From NCBI GenBank assembly GCA_963402885.1, contig OY727099.1:11334001-11398000 (forward strand): a stretch of 64,000 bases of DNA, in the 5' to 3' direction. The stretch comes from Antedon bifida. Its lineage: Eukaryota; Echinodermata; Crinoidea; Comatulida; Antedonidae. Below are positions 36,401 to 47,699 of the stretch, in pieces. Under the pieces are notes generated by a model, which saw nothing but the letters and a program-made list of their open reading frames with translations, did not search any database and was not told the origin of the DNA. How positions within the stretch are numbered: the first letter of the stretch is position 1; each line of letters begins with the position of its first letter. Position numbers and translations under genes: made by a program.

Positions 36401-39400
36401 ATCAATGGTGGATGATGCAGGGAGAGGGGTAATTTGGGTGATCGTGGCCCCATGGTTGGTAGATAGAGAAATCTGTCTTATACACTAGCCCTATGATGGT
36501 TGGTCTGAGGGGCATAAAATTGCACTATTAACTAATTGATGATAGATCTGATCATTATATTAATGTGATTTATCGGGTGCAATATAACTGATTTATCGGG
36601 TGCAATATAGGACTTATTGCACTCCATCTACTACATCCCTCAACTATGGTGGTGATAATGCACGTTAGTTTAGTTGTGAGGTTATTAACCCCTAACTATT
36701 ACCATTGACCTGTATCTACTTTGCCTTACTAATTTGTACACGTTTTAATAGTAGCACTTACCGGTGGCACTGCTCATAAAATGGTTAAAATTTGCAATTG
36801 TCATTATTGGTTTATTCAAGGCGGATTGCTACAGTATGTACACTGTATGTTTGCTGTATACCATTTTTTATTTATTTATTATTTTTTACGCTTGAGTAAA
36901 CCTTGATTTGTGGTATTCTTTATTATTTAGAATTGACTGAAAGTTAATCTACCCAGCCTGTGCTTTTTATTTATTTTATTTCATTTATTTTCTTGCATTT
37001 AGTTATTTTTCATATTTTGCTAATATTCATCCTGCTGTATGGCAGTGCTACATTTGCATTTCTCTATATTTTATTTTAAATACAACATTTTATTTTAATG
37101 AATAATATAATCTTTTGCATTTTTTTCCTAGGTAACATGGGAAGACCTCAAATGATGGGTGGATACGATGGTTACAGCTCTGGTCCAAATATGGCATCCA
37201 ATATGCCGGGTGGTCCAAATATGGCATCCAATATGCCTGGCGGTCCAAATATGGCATCAAATATGCCGGGTGGTCCAAATATGCCATCAAATATGCCTGG
37301 TGGTCCAAGCATGGCATCCAATATGCCTGGTGGTCCAAGCATGGCATCCAATATGCCTGGTGGTCCAAATATGCCATCAAATATGCCTGGTGGTCCAAAT
37401 ATGGCATCCAATATGCCTGGTGGACCAAATATGCCATCAAATATGCCTGGTGGTCCAAATATGGCATCAAATATGGCTGGTGGTCCAAATATGCCATCAA
37501 ATATGCCTGGTGGTCCAAATATGCCATCAAATATGCCTGGTGGTCCAAATATGGCATCCAATATGCCTGGTGGTCCGAATATGCCATCAAATATGCCTGG
37601 TGGTCCAAATATGGCATCCAATATGCCTGGTGGTCCAAATATGCCTGGTGGTCCTAACATGATGGGCAATCCCAACATGGCTGGTGGTCCAAATATGGCG
37701 AGTGGTGGAAACATGGGAGGCAGTCCAAGCATGGTTGGCAATCCCAACATGGCTGGTGGTCCGAACATTGCTGGTGGTCCGAATATGACAGGCAGTTCGA
37801 ATATTCCAGGTGGCCCAATGATGACAGGCATGCCTCCTGGTTCCAACAATTCTACAGGAGAATCAATAACTCGTAGTGGTAACGTAGATGAATTGAACTC
37901 CCAATACCCAGGGTACAACTCCGGCATGCCACCTGCTTCAATGAAAAGCCCTCGAGGACAAAATACCTTCCCAAGGAACGATGCACAAGTACCTCCCAAT
38001 GCAGCAGCTGGAGTTGCGGCTGAAACCCCTACAAGTATGAGAGGTGCACAGGCAGCTGCTGCAGCCGCCGTCTTAGCTGCAGCTAACAGTGCTAGTAAAT
38101 TTCGAGGCCCTGGAACGCAGAATACAAGAATGCCCTTACCAAATAGGTTTCCACCAGGAGGGACACCACCGGGAGGCGTTCCACCGGGAGGCGTTCCACC
38201 GGGAGGGGCACCAGGATTTGGTGGATGGCCTACACAGATGGGACCTGGTGGACAGATGCCAAATAGGATGGCTATAGAAAATGGGATGCCAGGTATGTGA
38301 TTGTCGCATAAATTAGTAACACTACTTACAAAAATAAAAGAAAGAAAATGCATGCAATGAATGCACTATAGTGGTCTAATGGGATGCAGGAGTAATTGAT
38401 GTGAGCATCAACATGCAGTGTCCATAAGCGCTAACTGTATACAGTCAATAGCCACCATATGTGATCTAATATCACGGTTACAAGGACCAGTACATACAAA
38501 AAGCACTCTTTATTTTTATAAGTCAATGCTTTTGTTCTGTAATTTGTATTTTTGATTATTTTGTTAATGTTTTATTAATTCTTTGTGTTTCAGAGAAAGC
38601 TAGCCCAACGCACATACCAGATAATGATTTTAAGCAAGAAATTATAATGAAACAAGAAAATGTAATGATGTCAGAAGGAGGAGATATGAATAGCTTACCC
38701 ACCATTAAAGAGGAACCCTCAGAAACTCAAAAAGATAGCAAAAAGGTACGTTGCATTCTTACATTATTCATAAATTAAACAAGAAATACAAAAAACGTTG
38801 CTCGACATTTTAAAATTAATCATTGTTCTTTCTTCAGATATATTTATGATTCATTTTTAAAAAGATGTCCTTTAATCGCAAAAATACATACAAATCAAAG
38901 ATAGTTCTTTTAATTATGATTCACATGCCCATTTAAAAAGTGTCAATTTTGAACTTTAATGTGCTGTGTGTGACCTCAACCTGTTGGCATGCAACTGAAT
39001 ACCCTCTAGAGACAACGTGACTTCACGAAAATTCTTCCCAGTCTGTTGATTCGCGTCAACCAATCAAAGGGCGAGAATCCAAAATCGTTCAACCGTGAGA
39101 TGTTTTTTGGGTCCAGCAGCTGGGATCTATAAATTATAGTCGAGTTTACAAAGTCGCAAAACTGTCGGCCTTAGATACTATAACTGCTGCTTGCTTTAGC
39201 TTATGAATGAGTAGTCCTCATGGGACGTAGCTGGCTAGAGCAGCAGCGTGAAAAGAAAAAAAATCAAAAGCAACACAATCATATCTTGTCTGTTTTATAT
39301 CAATTAATGTATTTAAACATTAGCACACTTTAAAACCAACAAATAAAATAAATTGAAAATATAAAGCTCTGTCTACACTATCAAACTTTATGTGATAAAA

Positions 39401-42400
39401 AAAATGTGATGTGCCTGGACACGACGATGTCATATCACTGCCATATTTGGACACATCACACTTTTTTTGTCAAACTAGTTTGACATAGCTCTAGGATAAT
39501 CTAGGCTTATTTTGTGTGTGTGGGCTTGTTCCTGAAAGTCTCATATCCCAGGGTGGGCTTATACAAGGCTTCTGTCACAATATTGTACATATTTTGTATA
39601 TTGCCTCATTTCACAGATGGAGTCATCTAATGTAACTGAAGGTTTCTGCAGATCGTCTCCTATTACGTCATCTGGGGACGAAACTAAGACATCCCAAGAC
39701 AACAACAAGGAAGTGAATGATATCAAACCACCGGCTGTGAAAAGAGAGAAGAAAGATCCCAACCATAATAAGGTAAAAACCATTATAACGCAACGTATCC
39801 TTGCCATTTTAATTTGCATCATGTTTCATGAATTATTTCCTCACATTTTATCGATTGAGGTTGCTATTGCACCGTCAACTTTTTACAAATTTACGAACAA
39901 TATCTGTGTTTTTTAAAAATTAAATTACGATATTTCTTTTATTTTTTTATTAATTAAACTTTATCACTGCACATAACAAATAGGCAGTGAAAAGAAATGG
40001 ATGAACAGGTGACAAGCACCTCTATCCACATCCCCCCTTAAAATACACATAACATTAACAATAGAATTATCATTCGTTGTCTGATTGTTACCACCCCACC
40101 TCTTCAATTAAAACAGCCCATCTTTTAGCTTATATTCTTCCCATTTAACTGATATCATTTGTTATTTTATGTTATATTTCTTATAGAAGAATAAATTAAC
40201 TTGTTTCGAATAATCTGAATTATATCACAAAATAATGTCAATTTCACATTTCTAAACTGTTCATTTAACTAAATCATTAACATTTCTAATTTAACAATTT
40301 ATTTATAAAAACGATTAATATCCAGAAACATGACATGATTATATTGTGGTGTAAAAAATGACACGTTGGGGCTGATAATCAGCGTAGGTGCTTAAAACTT
40401 CACCTTCTCTCTCCCTTTGGACATCTTTTAAATCCTTAAGTTGTAAATTTGTATTATAATATTTATTTTTGCAGATTGAAAGAGTATATGATTTATGCGA
40501 CAACCCGGAGAGAAAGCCTTTCTTAGATACGTTAGTAAAACTCATGGAAGCTAAAGGAGAACCAATCGGCTCCTTACCCACCGGTCATTATGGCATTCTA
40601 GATTTATTTAAATTATACAAGGAAGTTCAAGATAAAGGAGGCTTGGCTGAAGTAAGTTACTCATTCATATAAATTTTAAATTACAGAAAAATACAATGAA
40701 ATACAAAGTCAACAAAATGCCAAGGATTGTCAAAATGATATAATCGCTGTTGGAGACTTTCTTTTAAAAAACATATAATTGTAAATAAGCAAACAAAAAT
40801 AAAAATGAATGTGACAAAAATAAAATAAAAACTTAAAGATTAATTTATTTAATATAAGTTACCAATTGAATGTCATTGAAAAATTTTTATTTTGTTTATT
40901 TTTTATTTTTGTGTAGGTGTCAAAGAACAAATTATGGAAAGAAATTGCAAACATTTTGCATTTTGGAACAACAAACCATTCGGGATACTCTTTAAAAAGA
41001 CACTATGAGAAGTTTTTATTACCATACGAGCGAGAACATGGCAGTTTGAAACGTATATTAGCAGATACCCACCATTCTAACTCAAATAACTCATCTTCAT
41101 CTTCACCAGGTATGTTCATAAGTCAGAAATATTAAGGGTTGGTGTCGGAAAGTTAAGGGTTGGTGTCTTTAAATCGCTTATTCATTCATTCATTCTTTCA
41201 TTCTTTTCCTTTATTTCCGAGTACATCCATTACAAATCATACATAACAAAAAGAAGAAAAATTTCACAAGGAAAGTAACAATAGCAACTTCCACAAAAAC
41301 AACCTACAATATCTTAAAATATCAACCAATGTAGGTTGTATTGTGGTTATGAACATGTTTATAGGATTACAAAGAAATCATCAAATCAATATATAAATCG
41401 GTCATGAGGAGGGTTTTTGTTTAGATATTGGAAACTCTCTTTAGAAATTGTAAAGGTAATAATCTTCTTGCCAAATTCTAATGGATTAATTATTGATGTT
41501 TATAGGAATGAATTCCATGCCTGATAGCATGTCTAATTTGATAGCTTCGCCAAACATCGACAACTTAAAAAGACCACCGAGTCAATCCTCTCAACCAGGC
41601 ACACCGGGAGACTCTCGTAGTACCTCATCCCCGATGATGCCTCAACCTCAAATGCCAAATGCTGACCACTCGAAAGACAGTATAACGGTCAGAGATCCGT
41701 TTGATGATGCTCTTCCAAATAACAACGTAGCAAGGGCGAACTTTCCAGGACGGTCAACCCCAAACGCCTCTGGGGATCCTAACTGGAATAGTTCAGTACC
41801 TGGTCCGGAACCATTTATGAATAAAATGGGAATGATGAATGCCCAATCAAATGATATGTTCAGACGAAATGCACCTGGAGTACCGCAGGATTCGTTTAAC
41901 AGACGTCCTCCAATGCCAACTGGACCTGGTGGAATCGGAGGCAATCAGCTGTATGGATCTCAGTTTGATCGCGATAGGTGAGGCATATATAATTTTTTTT
42001 CTTTTTTAAAAATAGAAACAAAGTTTATAAGCATCAGCTAATAACCATTAAAGTATTTCAGTTGCTTCAGTGGGCACAATGATGCGAAAACAATGACCAG
42101 ATCTGAAGCAGGCATTACTTTCTGTGTGTGACTGTTCAACAACTGGCCAACAAATATCAATTTTATGTTAAAAGTTTCCAGGGCTCAACATATTTCTAAA
42201 TTAATGTGCTAAACTAGTTGTTGCTTTCTTCTTCAGAATGAATCAAACAGGACCTGTTCAAAATAACATGGTCGACCAAGGCATGTTTCCTCCACGATTT
42301 GGAGGACCTCAACAACAAGGGCCTAGACCTCAGCAGGGCCCAGATGGCTCATACGGTGCACCACCATACCAGTCACCCTACCCAGGCCAACAATCCCAAG

Positions 42401-45400
42401 GCATGTACTCAAATGATGCTATGCGACCTAACTTCCCACAGAAAAGACCGGTAAGTTGTATTTCAATATCATTGTTTTTTTTACAAGTTGTTGCACAAAT
42501 GTATAAACTAAGAATAAATAAAAAGGTTTTATAATCATCTTCCTATACTGTTCTGAACCTCATTAGAGTATAGTCGCACATAAAGATCTTTAGAAGATTG
42601 TTAATAATTATATTACTAGCTGCATTATGGTTTCGCTATATAAATATATGTACAGGATATTATTATTATTATATTTATCAGTATTAGTAAATATCATGTT
42701 ACCTATTTTAATTTAGGGTGATATGGTTGGCCCGTCACCAAAACGAGGTCCAGAGTTCATGAACCAAGGCAGCATGATGCCAAGGCCTAATAGTTATCGT
42801 GGTGGAATGCCACCCTTCCCACAGCAGCAGAACTACCCTCCACAACCTGGTAATTTCCCTGGTGGTGACCCGGGCCTAAACAACCAGGGCCCCTTTCCTA
42901 AAGGAAACCGTGAAAGACATCCATCAGGACCAATGAATGCTACAGGTAAGTGTTCAGTGTTCTTATTTTGTTGTTTGACGCTGTGATGACTCATTTATCC
43001 TCCATAAAAACCAAAGTGTGTGTTGTACAGTAATCCTGTGCTGTTTGCCGTGTATTGTAAATAATTTAATTTAATGGCTAAAAAACTGCCGATTTAAATA
43101 GCTAAAAGAAAGAGCATGTACTCTTGTGGTGGAGCGCATGCAAATTACTGCCACCAGGAATTTTACCCAGAAAAACCCGTAGAGTTTGAGAGTTTGCCTC
43201 AACACCGTATGATTTGCGCCCCAGTATGTGTAAACAAGATTCTTGCTATGTGATGTTCAAGGTGTATGTGTTTGTCTAGCCAAGCTATTCTTGTTTGCAG
43301 TGCAACTTGCAGACAACTAGATACCAACTAGTCTTCAGCTGATACTAACTGCATTTGTTTTGACATTTTCTCTTTAGGCATGTATAGTAATCAATATCCT
43401 GGAGATCATTCTATCCCACCCATTGGGGGAGGACCCAGCATGCCTCTACCAGGACCCCCCAACTCCTGGCCCTCCTGGAGTGACTCTCATTTTCCTAATT
43501 CCTCTCAAGGTGGTCCAAAACGTGACGGTTTAAACGCAATGCGGTTTAGAGACGGTCACGGTCCATCACCATCGTGGGGAACCATGCAGCAACGTCCGGG
43601 TGCATCGCCGTATTCGAATGCCTCGCCGGGGATGCCGTCTTTCAGCGCACAAGCTGGAGCACCAAGACTAGCAGCGTTGATGTCGGCCACGAGAGAGAAA
43701 CATCACCAGATGCAGCAACATAACCGGATACGACAACATAGAGGGCACATGAACCAATCACATTTCCAAAAGGAAGTCAGCTTTCCGCCAGGTTCCGTTG
43801 AAGCTAAGCAACCAAATTTGGTGAAAAGACGAAGACTAAAGGCCAAAGACTGTGGTTAGTATTACATTTTACATTGTCAGGTCAAAAAATAATAATACAG
43901 CCAGCATTAATTATCTTCTAAGATATCTATCATACCTAACTGAAATTCCAGACTTTAGCTGGAGTGAAGAACATTCATTGTAGGTTTCATGCTTGTGTTT
44001 ATTACCAAACAAAAAGAAGGAAGTAGTTCCTAAGTTGAACCCCTTTAAAAAAAAAAAAACAATCAAACATGTGTATGTCAATGAGAAACAGGTTTTATTG
44101 ATAACTTTTTTTTATTATCAGGTGCTGTGGAAGCAATGAGGTTAACAATGTGCTTAAAATCTGGATTATTAGCAGAAAGCAAATGGGCTTTGGATATGAT
44201 GAACATTTTACTGTTTGACGACTCAACCGTCATGTACTTTGATCTTAAACAATTGCCAGGATTATTGGAATTAATTATGGACCATTTCAGAGCTTGTCTT
44301 GTGCTGCTGTTTGAGCAATTTGCAGATTTAGAATTAAAATCAACGAAACAATTAGAATGTGAAAATGATTGTAATAAAAACACAACATGTGCAACGGACT
44401 CATGTAGGACTGATGATAATTTGAACGATAGGACTGAGGAATATTCTGAAAGGACTGATCACAGCGACGATGAGTTTCACTCTATGATTCCAGATATAAA
44501 ATCATTAAGAAATATGAACACTTGGAAATTGAAAGGTAGAGATAAAAGCAAGTCTGTTGGCATTGCTCAAGCTCCAGCAGTGTTTTTGGACAACGTGAAA
44601 GAATGGGATTTGCACGATGGATTTGAGAGTAGTAAGACGCATTGGAAATTAGGCGGTGGCGATACTACGCAACATATTGTAAATGTTTTTAATAAGGAGA
44701 AACAAATTGTCTTTCCGTACCCTGGATTGAAAATAAACGAACGAAACCAGGTTTTTGAAATGCCAGAACAAACAATGTGTAGTGAGGAGCTTACGGAATC
44801 GTTGAAATTGTTCGACAAAGACGTAAAGGAGAAGAAGTTAACGTACGTTTCAATGTCTACGAAAGCGGAGGATGAGTATGTTTTAGAGGACGAAGGTTTA
44901 ACAAATGATGTATTTGCTTTGTGCGTGTCTACTGAATACAAGGACTCTATATCCCAACGATGCGTCTGTATCTCTAACATCCTCAGGAGTTTGTCCTTCA
45001 TTCCTGGTAATGACATTGAACTTGTGAGACATACTGGCTTTTTGCTAGTCATTGGCCGTCTATTACTCATGAGCCATTGCCATCCAGAAAGAAAGATTAA
45101 AAAGCGCTCACCAATCATCATTGAGGAAGAGACTAGTCCTCTTGTTGTCGAGGAGGATAAATCTCCTAAAAGCACAGAGGATTGTTCCTCCAAAATGGAA
45201 GTGGATAGTTGCTCACTGAAATCAGAAGAGGAGAAATGCTCCTCGAAAGAAGATGAGATAAGTTCATTGAAAGAAGAAAATGAGAAATATTCCATGACCG
45301 AAAAAGAGGAAAAAATATCCTTACAACAAGGGAAAGAGAATTCAGAAGAGGAAAATTGTGTCTCGGAACCGGAAAAGGAGAACTGTAAAAAATCCGTGGA

Positions 45401-46235
45401 TAACGATTCCTCTAAATCGGACAAAGAAGATTGTGTTTCAAATCCTCAGAATATTTCTTCATGTTTTGAAGAAAATTTTAATACTACCGAAAAAGATAGT
45501 ATTGACGATTGCCCATACTCAAACAAGCATCAACAATCGTGGGAATGTTTGAATCAGCTGCGAGAGAACGCCCTCGTAATTTTGAGTAACATTTGCGGTC
45601 ATTTAGATTTGTCAATTTACCCAGAGAAAATATGCATGCCGATTCTGGATGGCTTACTGCATTGGGTAGTTTGCCCGTCCTCGTACGCCGTTGACCCGTT
45701 TCCAGCACTTGCGGCCACTTCCCCGCTTTCACCAAAGCGTCTTGCTCTAGAAACACTCGCAAAACTCACTCTGCAAGACAAGAACGTTGACATGCTACTC
45801 GCTACCCCGCCATTTTCACGAATAGAGAAGCTTTTCTCAAACCTGGTACAGTACTTGGTGGATCGCAAAAACCCAGTTGTGCGTGAATTTTCTGTAGTTC
45901 TTCTTTCAAACTTGGCTAATGGAAGTAGTATTGCCGGTCGGGCTATCGCGTGTCAAACCGCCAGTATTTCAAATTTAATTTCTTTTATAGAGGACATAGA
46001 AATAGCTAATAATCCCATGAATGCTCGCGACATGGTTGAACCGGATAAAGATATGATGCGTCGTGCTGCTTGCGCATTGTCCGCTCTTGCCAAGGTTCCA
46101 GAGAACCGCCCTCTATTTATCCAGTACCAATCGCGACTTCTGAACATAGCTATTGCTTCTCCGACGTTAAGCAACATCCCTCCAATTGTACAGCAGTACA
46201 TATCGGATGTACTGTTTGAGATCTCATCATCATGA
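15475..46235 (+). CDS. ARID1: ARID1 (BAF250/Osa), ARID subunit of the SWI/SNF (BAF) chromatin remodeller
   Basis: Sixteen coding exons: 15475-16395, 24601-24795, 26855-26938, 33203-33428, 35708-35809, 36173-36376, 37132-38292, 38594-38745, 39617-39772, 40475-40651, 40917-41109, 41506-41977, 42237-42450, 42717-42945, 43378-43854 and 44122-46235. They join in frame, all GT-AG, to 7077 nt (2358 aa; human ARID1A is 2285). The N-terminal 1060 residues are low-complexity Gly/Pro/Gln/Met/Asn/Ser sequence, including LSQLLQG. The ARID domain spans exons 10-11 (residues about 1068-1165). A basic segment, VKRRRLKAK, precedes the C-terminal BAF250_C armadillo-like domain (residues about 1625-2358; KSGLLAESKWALD, QRCVCISNILRSLSF, NVDMLLATPPFSRIEKL). 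Family role: the largest canonical-BAF subunit, binding DNA with little sequence preference and scaffolding SMARCA ATPases. This is probably the single co-orthologue of vertebrate ARID1A and ARID1B. The family resemblance runs along the whole exon chain, so the gene looks intact. Confidence 0.95.
18739..19526. mobile_element. non-autonomous Harbinger-like DNA transposon, deletion derivative
   Basis: GACCCCATATACACTT at 18739 and the reverse complement of AAGTGTAAATGGGGTC at the right end (19511-19526) form the inverted termini; both are flanked by ATA, a 3-bp target duplication. Subterminal GGCCGGCCC-type words occur at both ends. The 788-bp interior keeps a plus-strand start, 19046-19147 (33 aa, with NWTYEEVLGLLGIWAEEKIQ), that looks like the first helices of a Myb/SANT-like domain. 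A converging minus-strand start at 19259 reads LYIWLYFMYMRNKRRNTLLK. Harbinger elements carry a Myb-like gene and a transposase gene, so this fits an internal deletion that joined their 5' parts. The superfamily call is an inference from termini, duplication length and ORF remnant. Confidence 0.6.
19046..19147 (+). pseudogene. N-terminal remnant of a transposon Myb/SANT-like protein
   Basis: ATG in an AAG ATG context opens 33 codons containing NWTYEEVLGLLGIWAEEKIQ, the typical start of a trihelix/Myb-SANT-like domain found in Harbinger accessory proteins. The frame stops at TAA right at the presumed deletion junction, so helices 2-3 and the rest are gone. Confidence 0.5.
20786..21022 (+). repeat. 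45-bp minisatellite, first array (about 5 copies)
   Basis: The unit contains GGCATTTTACCAGCTAAT and TTTGTCCATTCAGTTGG. Copies in this array are nearly identical. Because 45 is a multiple of three, the array stays open in one frame (15-residue repeat), but nothing else supports coding. Confidence 0.9.
21615..22215 (+). repeat. 45-bp minisatellite, second array (about 13 copies)
   Basis: Same unit as the array 600 bp upstream, with more variation (TGCATTCGG versus CCATTCAG, AAGGC versus AGAGC). It gives a 190-codon open frame that is a repeat artefact. The 590 bp between the arrays are unique AT-rich sequence. Confidence 0.9.
24985..25545 (+). repeat. 19-bp minisatellite with ACTAGT core
   Basis: About 28 copies of a unit reading GCCTTGCGTTCACACTAGT. 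Variants include CCTGTG and CGTGTG in place of CTTGCG, and a pair of shortened copies near 25355-25385. Confidence 0.9.
25602..25716. mobile_element. CAACGCAAG-type inverted-repeat element copy
   Basis: Starts ACTTGGACGCAATGCAGTGA and ends CAAGTGGGAACCAGCTTAA, the reverse complement of the head seen at 8383-8400. The internal CCAATCACCGGTGACGG is diverged. It ends at a TTAA. Confidence 0.6.
30350..30525 (+). repeat. two-copy direct duplication of about 88 bp
   Basis: Both copies carry AAATAGATTGGT, GGGTCATTAT, a short spacer, and GAAACCACAATGTTGGGGAA with TCCCTTGTTTTGT. The first copy runs from about 30350 and the second from about 30440. Confidence 0.7.
31756..31941. mobile_element. pogo/Tc1-mariner-like MITE, copy 1
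   Basis: CAGTCAACTCTCGCAATACC at the left is matched by GGTATTGGGAGAGTTGACTG at the right, flanked by TA on both sides. The interior has no open frame of note. TA target sites and CAGT...ACTG ends are typical of the Tc1/mariner/pogo group. Confidence 0.75.
32993..33146. mobile_element. pogo-like MITE, degenerate copy 2
   Basis: ACAGTCAACTTCCTCAATAC at the left and GTATTAGGAGAGTTGATTGT at the right are diverged forms of the same termini. The interior matches poorly. Confidence 0.55.
33516..33701. mobile_element. pogo-like MITE, copy 3
   Basis: CAGTCGACTCTCCCAATACA at the left pairs with CGGTATTGAGAGTTGACTG at the right, with TA on each side. Its interior (TTCATTTTTACCATTAAAA, AGCCCAAAAGTGT) is colinear with the copy at 31756. 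Confidence 0.75.
34549..34925 (+). repeat. two-copy tandem duplication of about 180 bp
   Basis: Both copies contain CACGTTTAACTAAATCATGA, GACATGCATAATTACA, TTGTTATTAATATGTTTAAC and TTTTTCGCTGTTTAATTTTG. They differ by small indels and substitutions. Confidence 0.75.
35810..37131 (+). other. ARID1 introns 5 and 6
   Basis: AT-rich introns on either side of exon 6 (36173-36376). A 24-bp duplication (GATTTATCGGGTGCAATATA) lies at about 36568-36612. Nothing else is seen. Confidence 0.5.
37190..37660 (+). repeat. 30-bp coding minisatellite in ARID1 exon 7
   Basis: About 15 copies of a decapeptide, GGPNMASNMP or GGPNMPSNMP, residues about 597-753. The array then degenerates into MGNPNMAGGPNM-type repeats to about 37860. 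Copies are nearly identical at the DNA level, the unit is a multiple of three, and the frame is kept, so copy-number change would not break the protein. It lies in the disordered N-terminal half. Confidence 0.92.
38746..40474 (+). other. ARID1 introns 8 and 9
   Basis: Intron 8 holds a G+C-richer patch at 38990-39250 with CCAATCA and TATAAATTATAG words, followed by a MITE (39362-39493). Intron 9 (39773-40474) is AT-rich with nothing seen. Confidence 0.5.
39362..39493. mobile_element. MITE, CTGTCTACACTATCAAAC family, copy in ARID1 intron 8
   Basis: TAAAGCTCTGTCTACACTAT at the left opposes a right arm ending TAGTTTGACATAGCTCTA. The interior GTCATATCACTGCCATATTT reads opposite to other copies. 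Confidence 0.75.
40475..41042 (+). other. ARID1: ARID DNA-binding domain of ARID1 (exons 10 and 11)
   Basis: Exon 10 encodes IERVYDLCDNPERKPFLDTL and LDLFKLYKEVQDKGGLAE. Exon 11 continues VSKNKLWKEIANILHFGTTN and SLKRHYEKFLLPYERE. These match the helices of the ARID fold, including the conserved DL(F/Y)xLYxxVxxxGG and KxLWxxIAxxL patterns and the SLKxxYxxxLxxYE helix. The intron at 40652-40916 falls inside the domain, as in vertebrate ARID1 genes. Confidence 0.9.
43768..46235 (+). other. ARID1: BAF250_C region of ARID1 (exons 15 and 16)
   Basis: It starts at VSFPPGSVEAKQPNLVKRRR and runs to the stop. Conserved blocks are KSGLLAESKWALDMMNILLF, LPGLLELIMDHFR, HWKLGGGDTTQHI, RCVCISNILRSLSFIPGNDI, LRENALVILSNICGHLDLS, LDGLLHWVVCPSS and NVDMLLATPPFSRIEKLFSN. 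Between HPERK and QSWECLNQLREN there is an acidic Ser/Cys/Lys/Glu-rich insert (about 45100-45525) far longer than in vertebrate ARID1 proteins. Confidence 0.88.
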
Positions 46236-47640
46236 CGTACACAGTGAATGATGAAAGTATAATTTATTGCGATGTCCAAATCGGTTATTGAAGCAAGTGG
46301 AATACCTCAAACACTACTTTTGTCTTTGTACGTGCGTGTGTGGCGCAACCTGTTTATTGCGATGAATCTATTGTTGTTTAAACAAGTGGTGTTTCCATCT
46401 CTTGTTCTTACTAGTGAGGAATATACGACGTGAATGCCAAGACGAATCATCTCGAATAGCTCAACTAAAATGGTGCTTTTATTTTCTTCGATATATAGCT
46501 TAAATATATTTGACATTTCTATGCTGATTGCTTAAGTAACGATACACACATTTGTTATTTTTGTCTCAAGCCTTGAATGAATTATGAAATTTTATTTTCC
46601 CAAAATGTTTGTAAACATACTGAAGAATTATTGTTTGTTGCAGTCGGAATACAGACACAGAATGTGTTTTACGTTTTTACGACCTTGTTGATTTGTATCA
46701 TTTGTGTTTTTACTTTTCCCAAATTAGTGAATTTTGTGGTTAGTTTAAACCTATTTTCATACTTTGTAAGCATTTTTCTTTTAAAAGTATTTATTCAATG
46801 AAAGAAATCATGTATAATGCAAATTTGAATTTGAGAAAAATTGTTGTAAAAATGAATTTTGATTCAGCAAATGGAATTGAGGTGGACGACCTCATGATCC
46901 TGAGAGTATTTAATAATAAAATGTGTATCTGTCTATAAAATTTGCATATTTAATGAAATGGCCAACATTGAGTGCTTTCTTACATATAAATGGCCAAGTA
47001 GTACGTTTAAAATAGACAGAGTTAATATTTGAATTTACTAGGCTATGTATTGTCCTACAACAAAAGGAATTTTCCTAGTAAAATACTGCTAATATTTTGT
47101 ATTTGATATAAACAGTGGTAGGATTTTAAAAATGTATGAATTGGCTTCCAAAAGTAGACAGCTGATATACGACGTTTGGTAGCTAACAATGCCGCCGCCG
47201 CAGACTAAAATATCAAAAACATTGAACATTGATCCTACTTGTATAGTGCAAAGATTAGATAACACACCAAAGAAAATAAACACTGGTTAAAACAACCTAC
47301 TGTCACGCTGGCCTACTATCTAATGCTCATAATCTTGTACGTTATTTTTGTTAATACAGTATGTTATTTACGTGTAGGTATTTCCTGCAATGGGGTTATT
47401 ACAGGAGCGTGATGATTAAAATAAGGTTCTACTTTTTTCTTATTTTATAAAGCTGTGTTATGCTCTAATGTGAAGCAGCAATGTAGGATGATGAGCAACT
47501 CAATTAAAATACTATTTGTTATTGTTTTACAATGTATACCACCTGTAGAGATTGTCTAGGTTCCTTTGTTATCTATCGTCATGTTGCAAAAGGTTTATAT
47601 AAGTCTGGAATGTAAATAAAAACCAATCCTTCACGACTTG
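46236..47640 (+). other. ARID1 3' UTR and downstream region
   Basis: AATAAA at 46915-46920 is a likely polyadenylation signal. A second AATAAA at 47615-47620, followed by a T-rich stretch, could give a longer 3' UTR. No coding sequence is recognised. Confidence 0.5.
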
Positions 47641-47699
47641 TAAAATCTGCTTCTTGTTTTTTTAGGTTCAAAAAGATGTTAACTAATACTCTATAAGAT

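Noticed and set aside
37090..38353. Long open frames on the other strand and frames across ARID1 exon 7 (182, 393 and 167 codons)
   Set aside because: These are shadows of the 30-bp coding repeat. The true frame is set by splice phase and by similarity of the flanking exons to ARID1.
44567..45424. 285-codon minus-strand frame inside ARID1 exon 16
   Set aside because: Shadow of the Ser/Glu-rich plus-strand coding sequence. The plus frame carries the conserved BAF250_C blocks.
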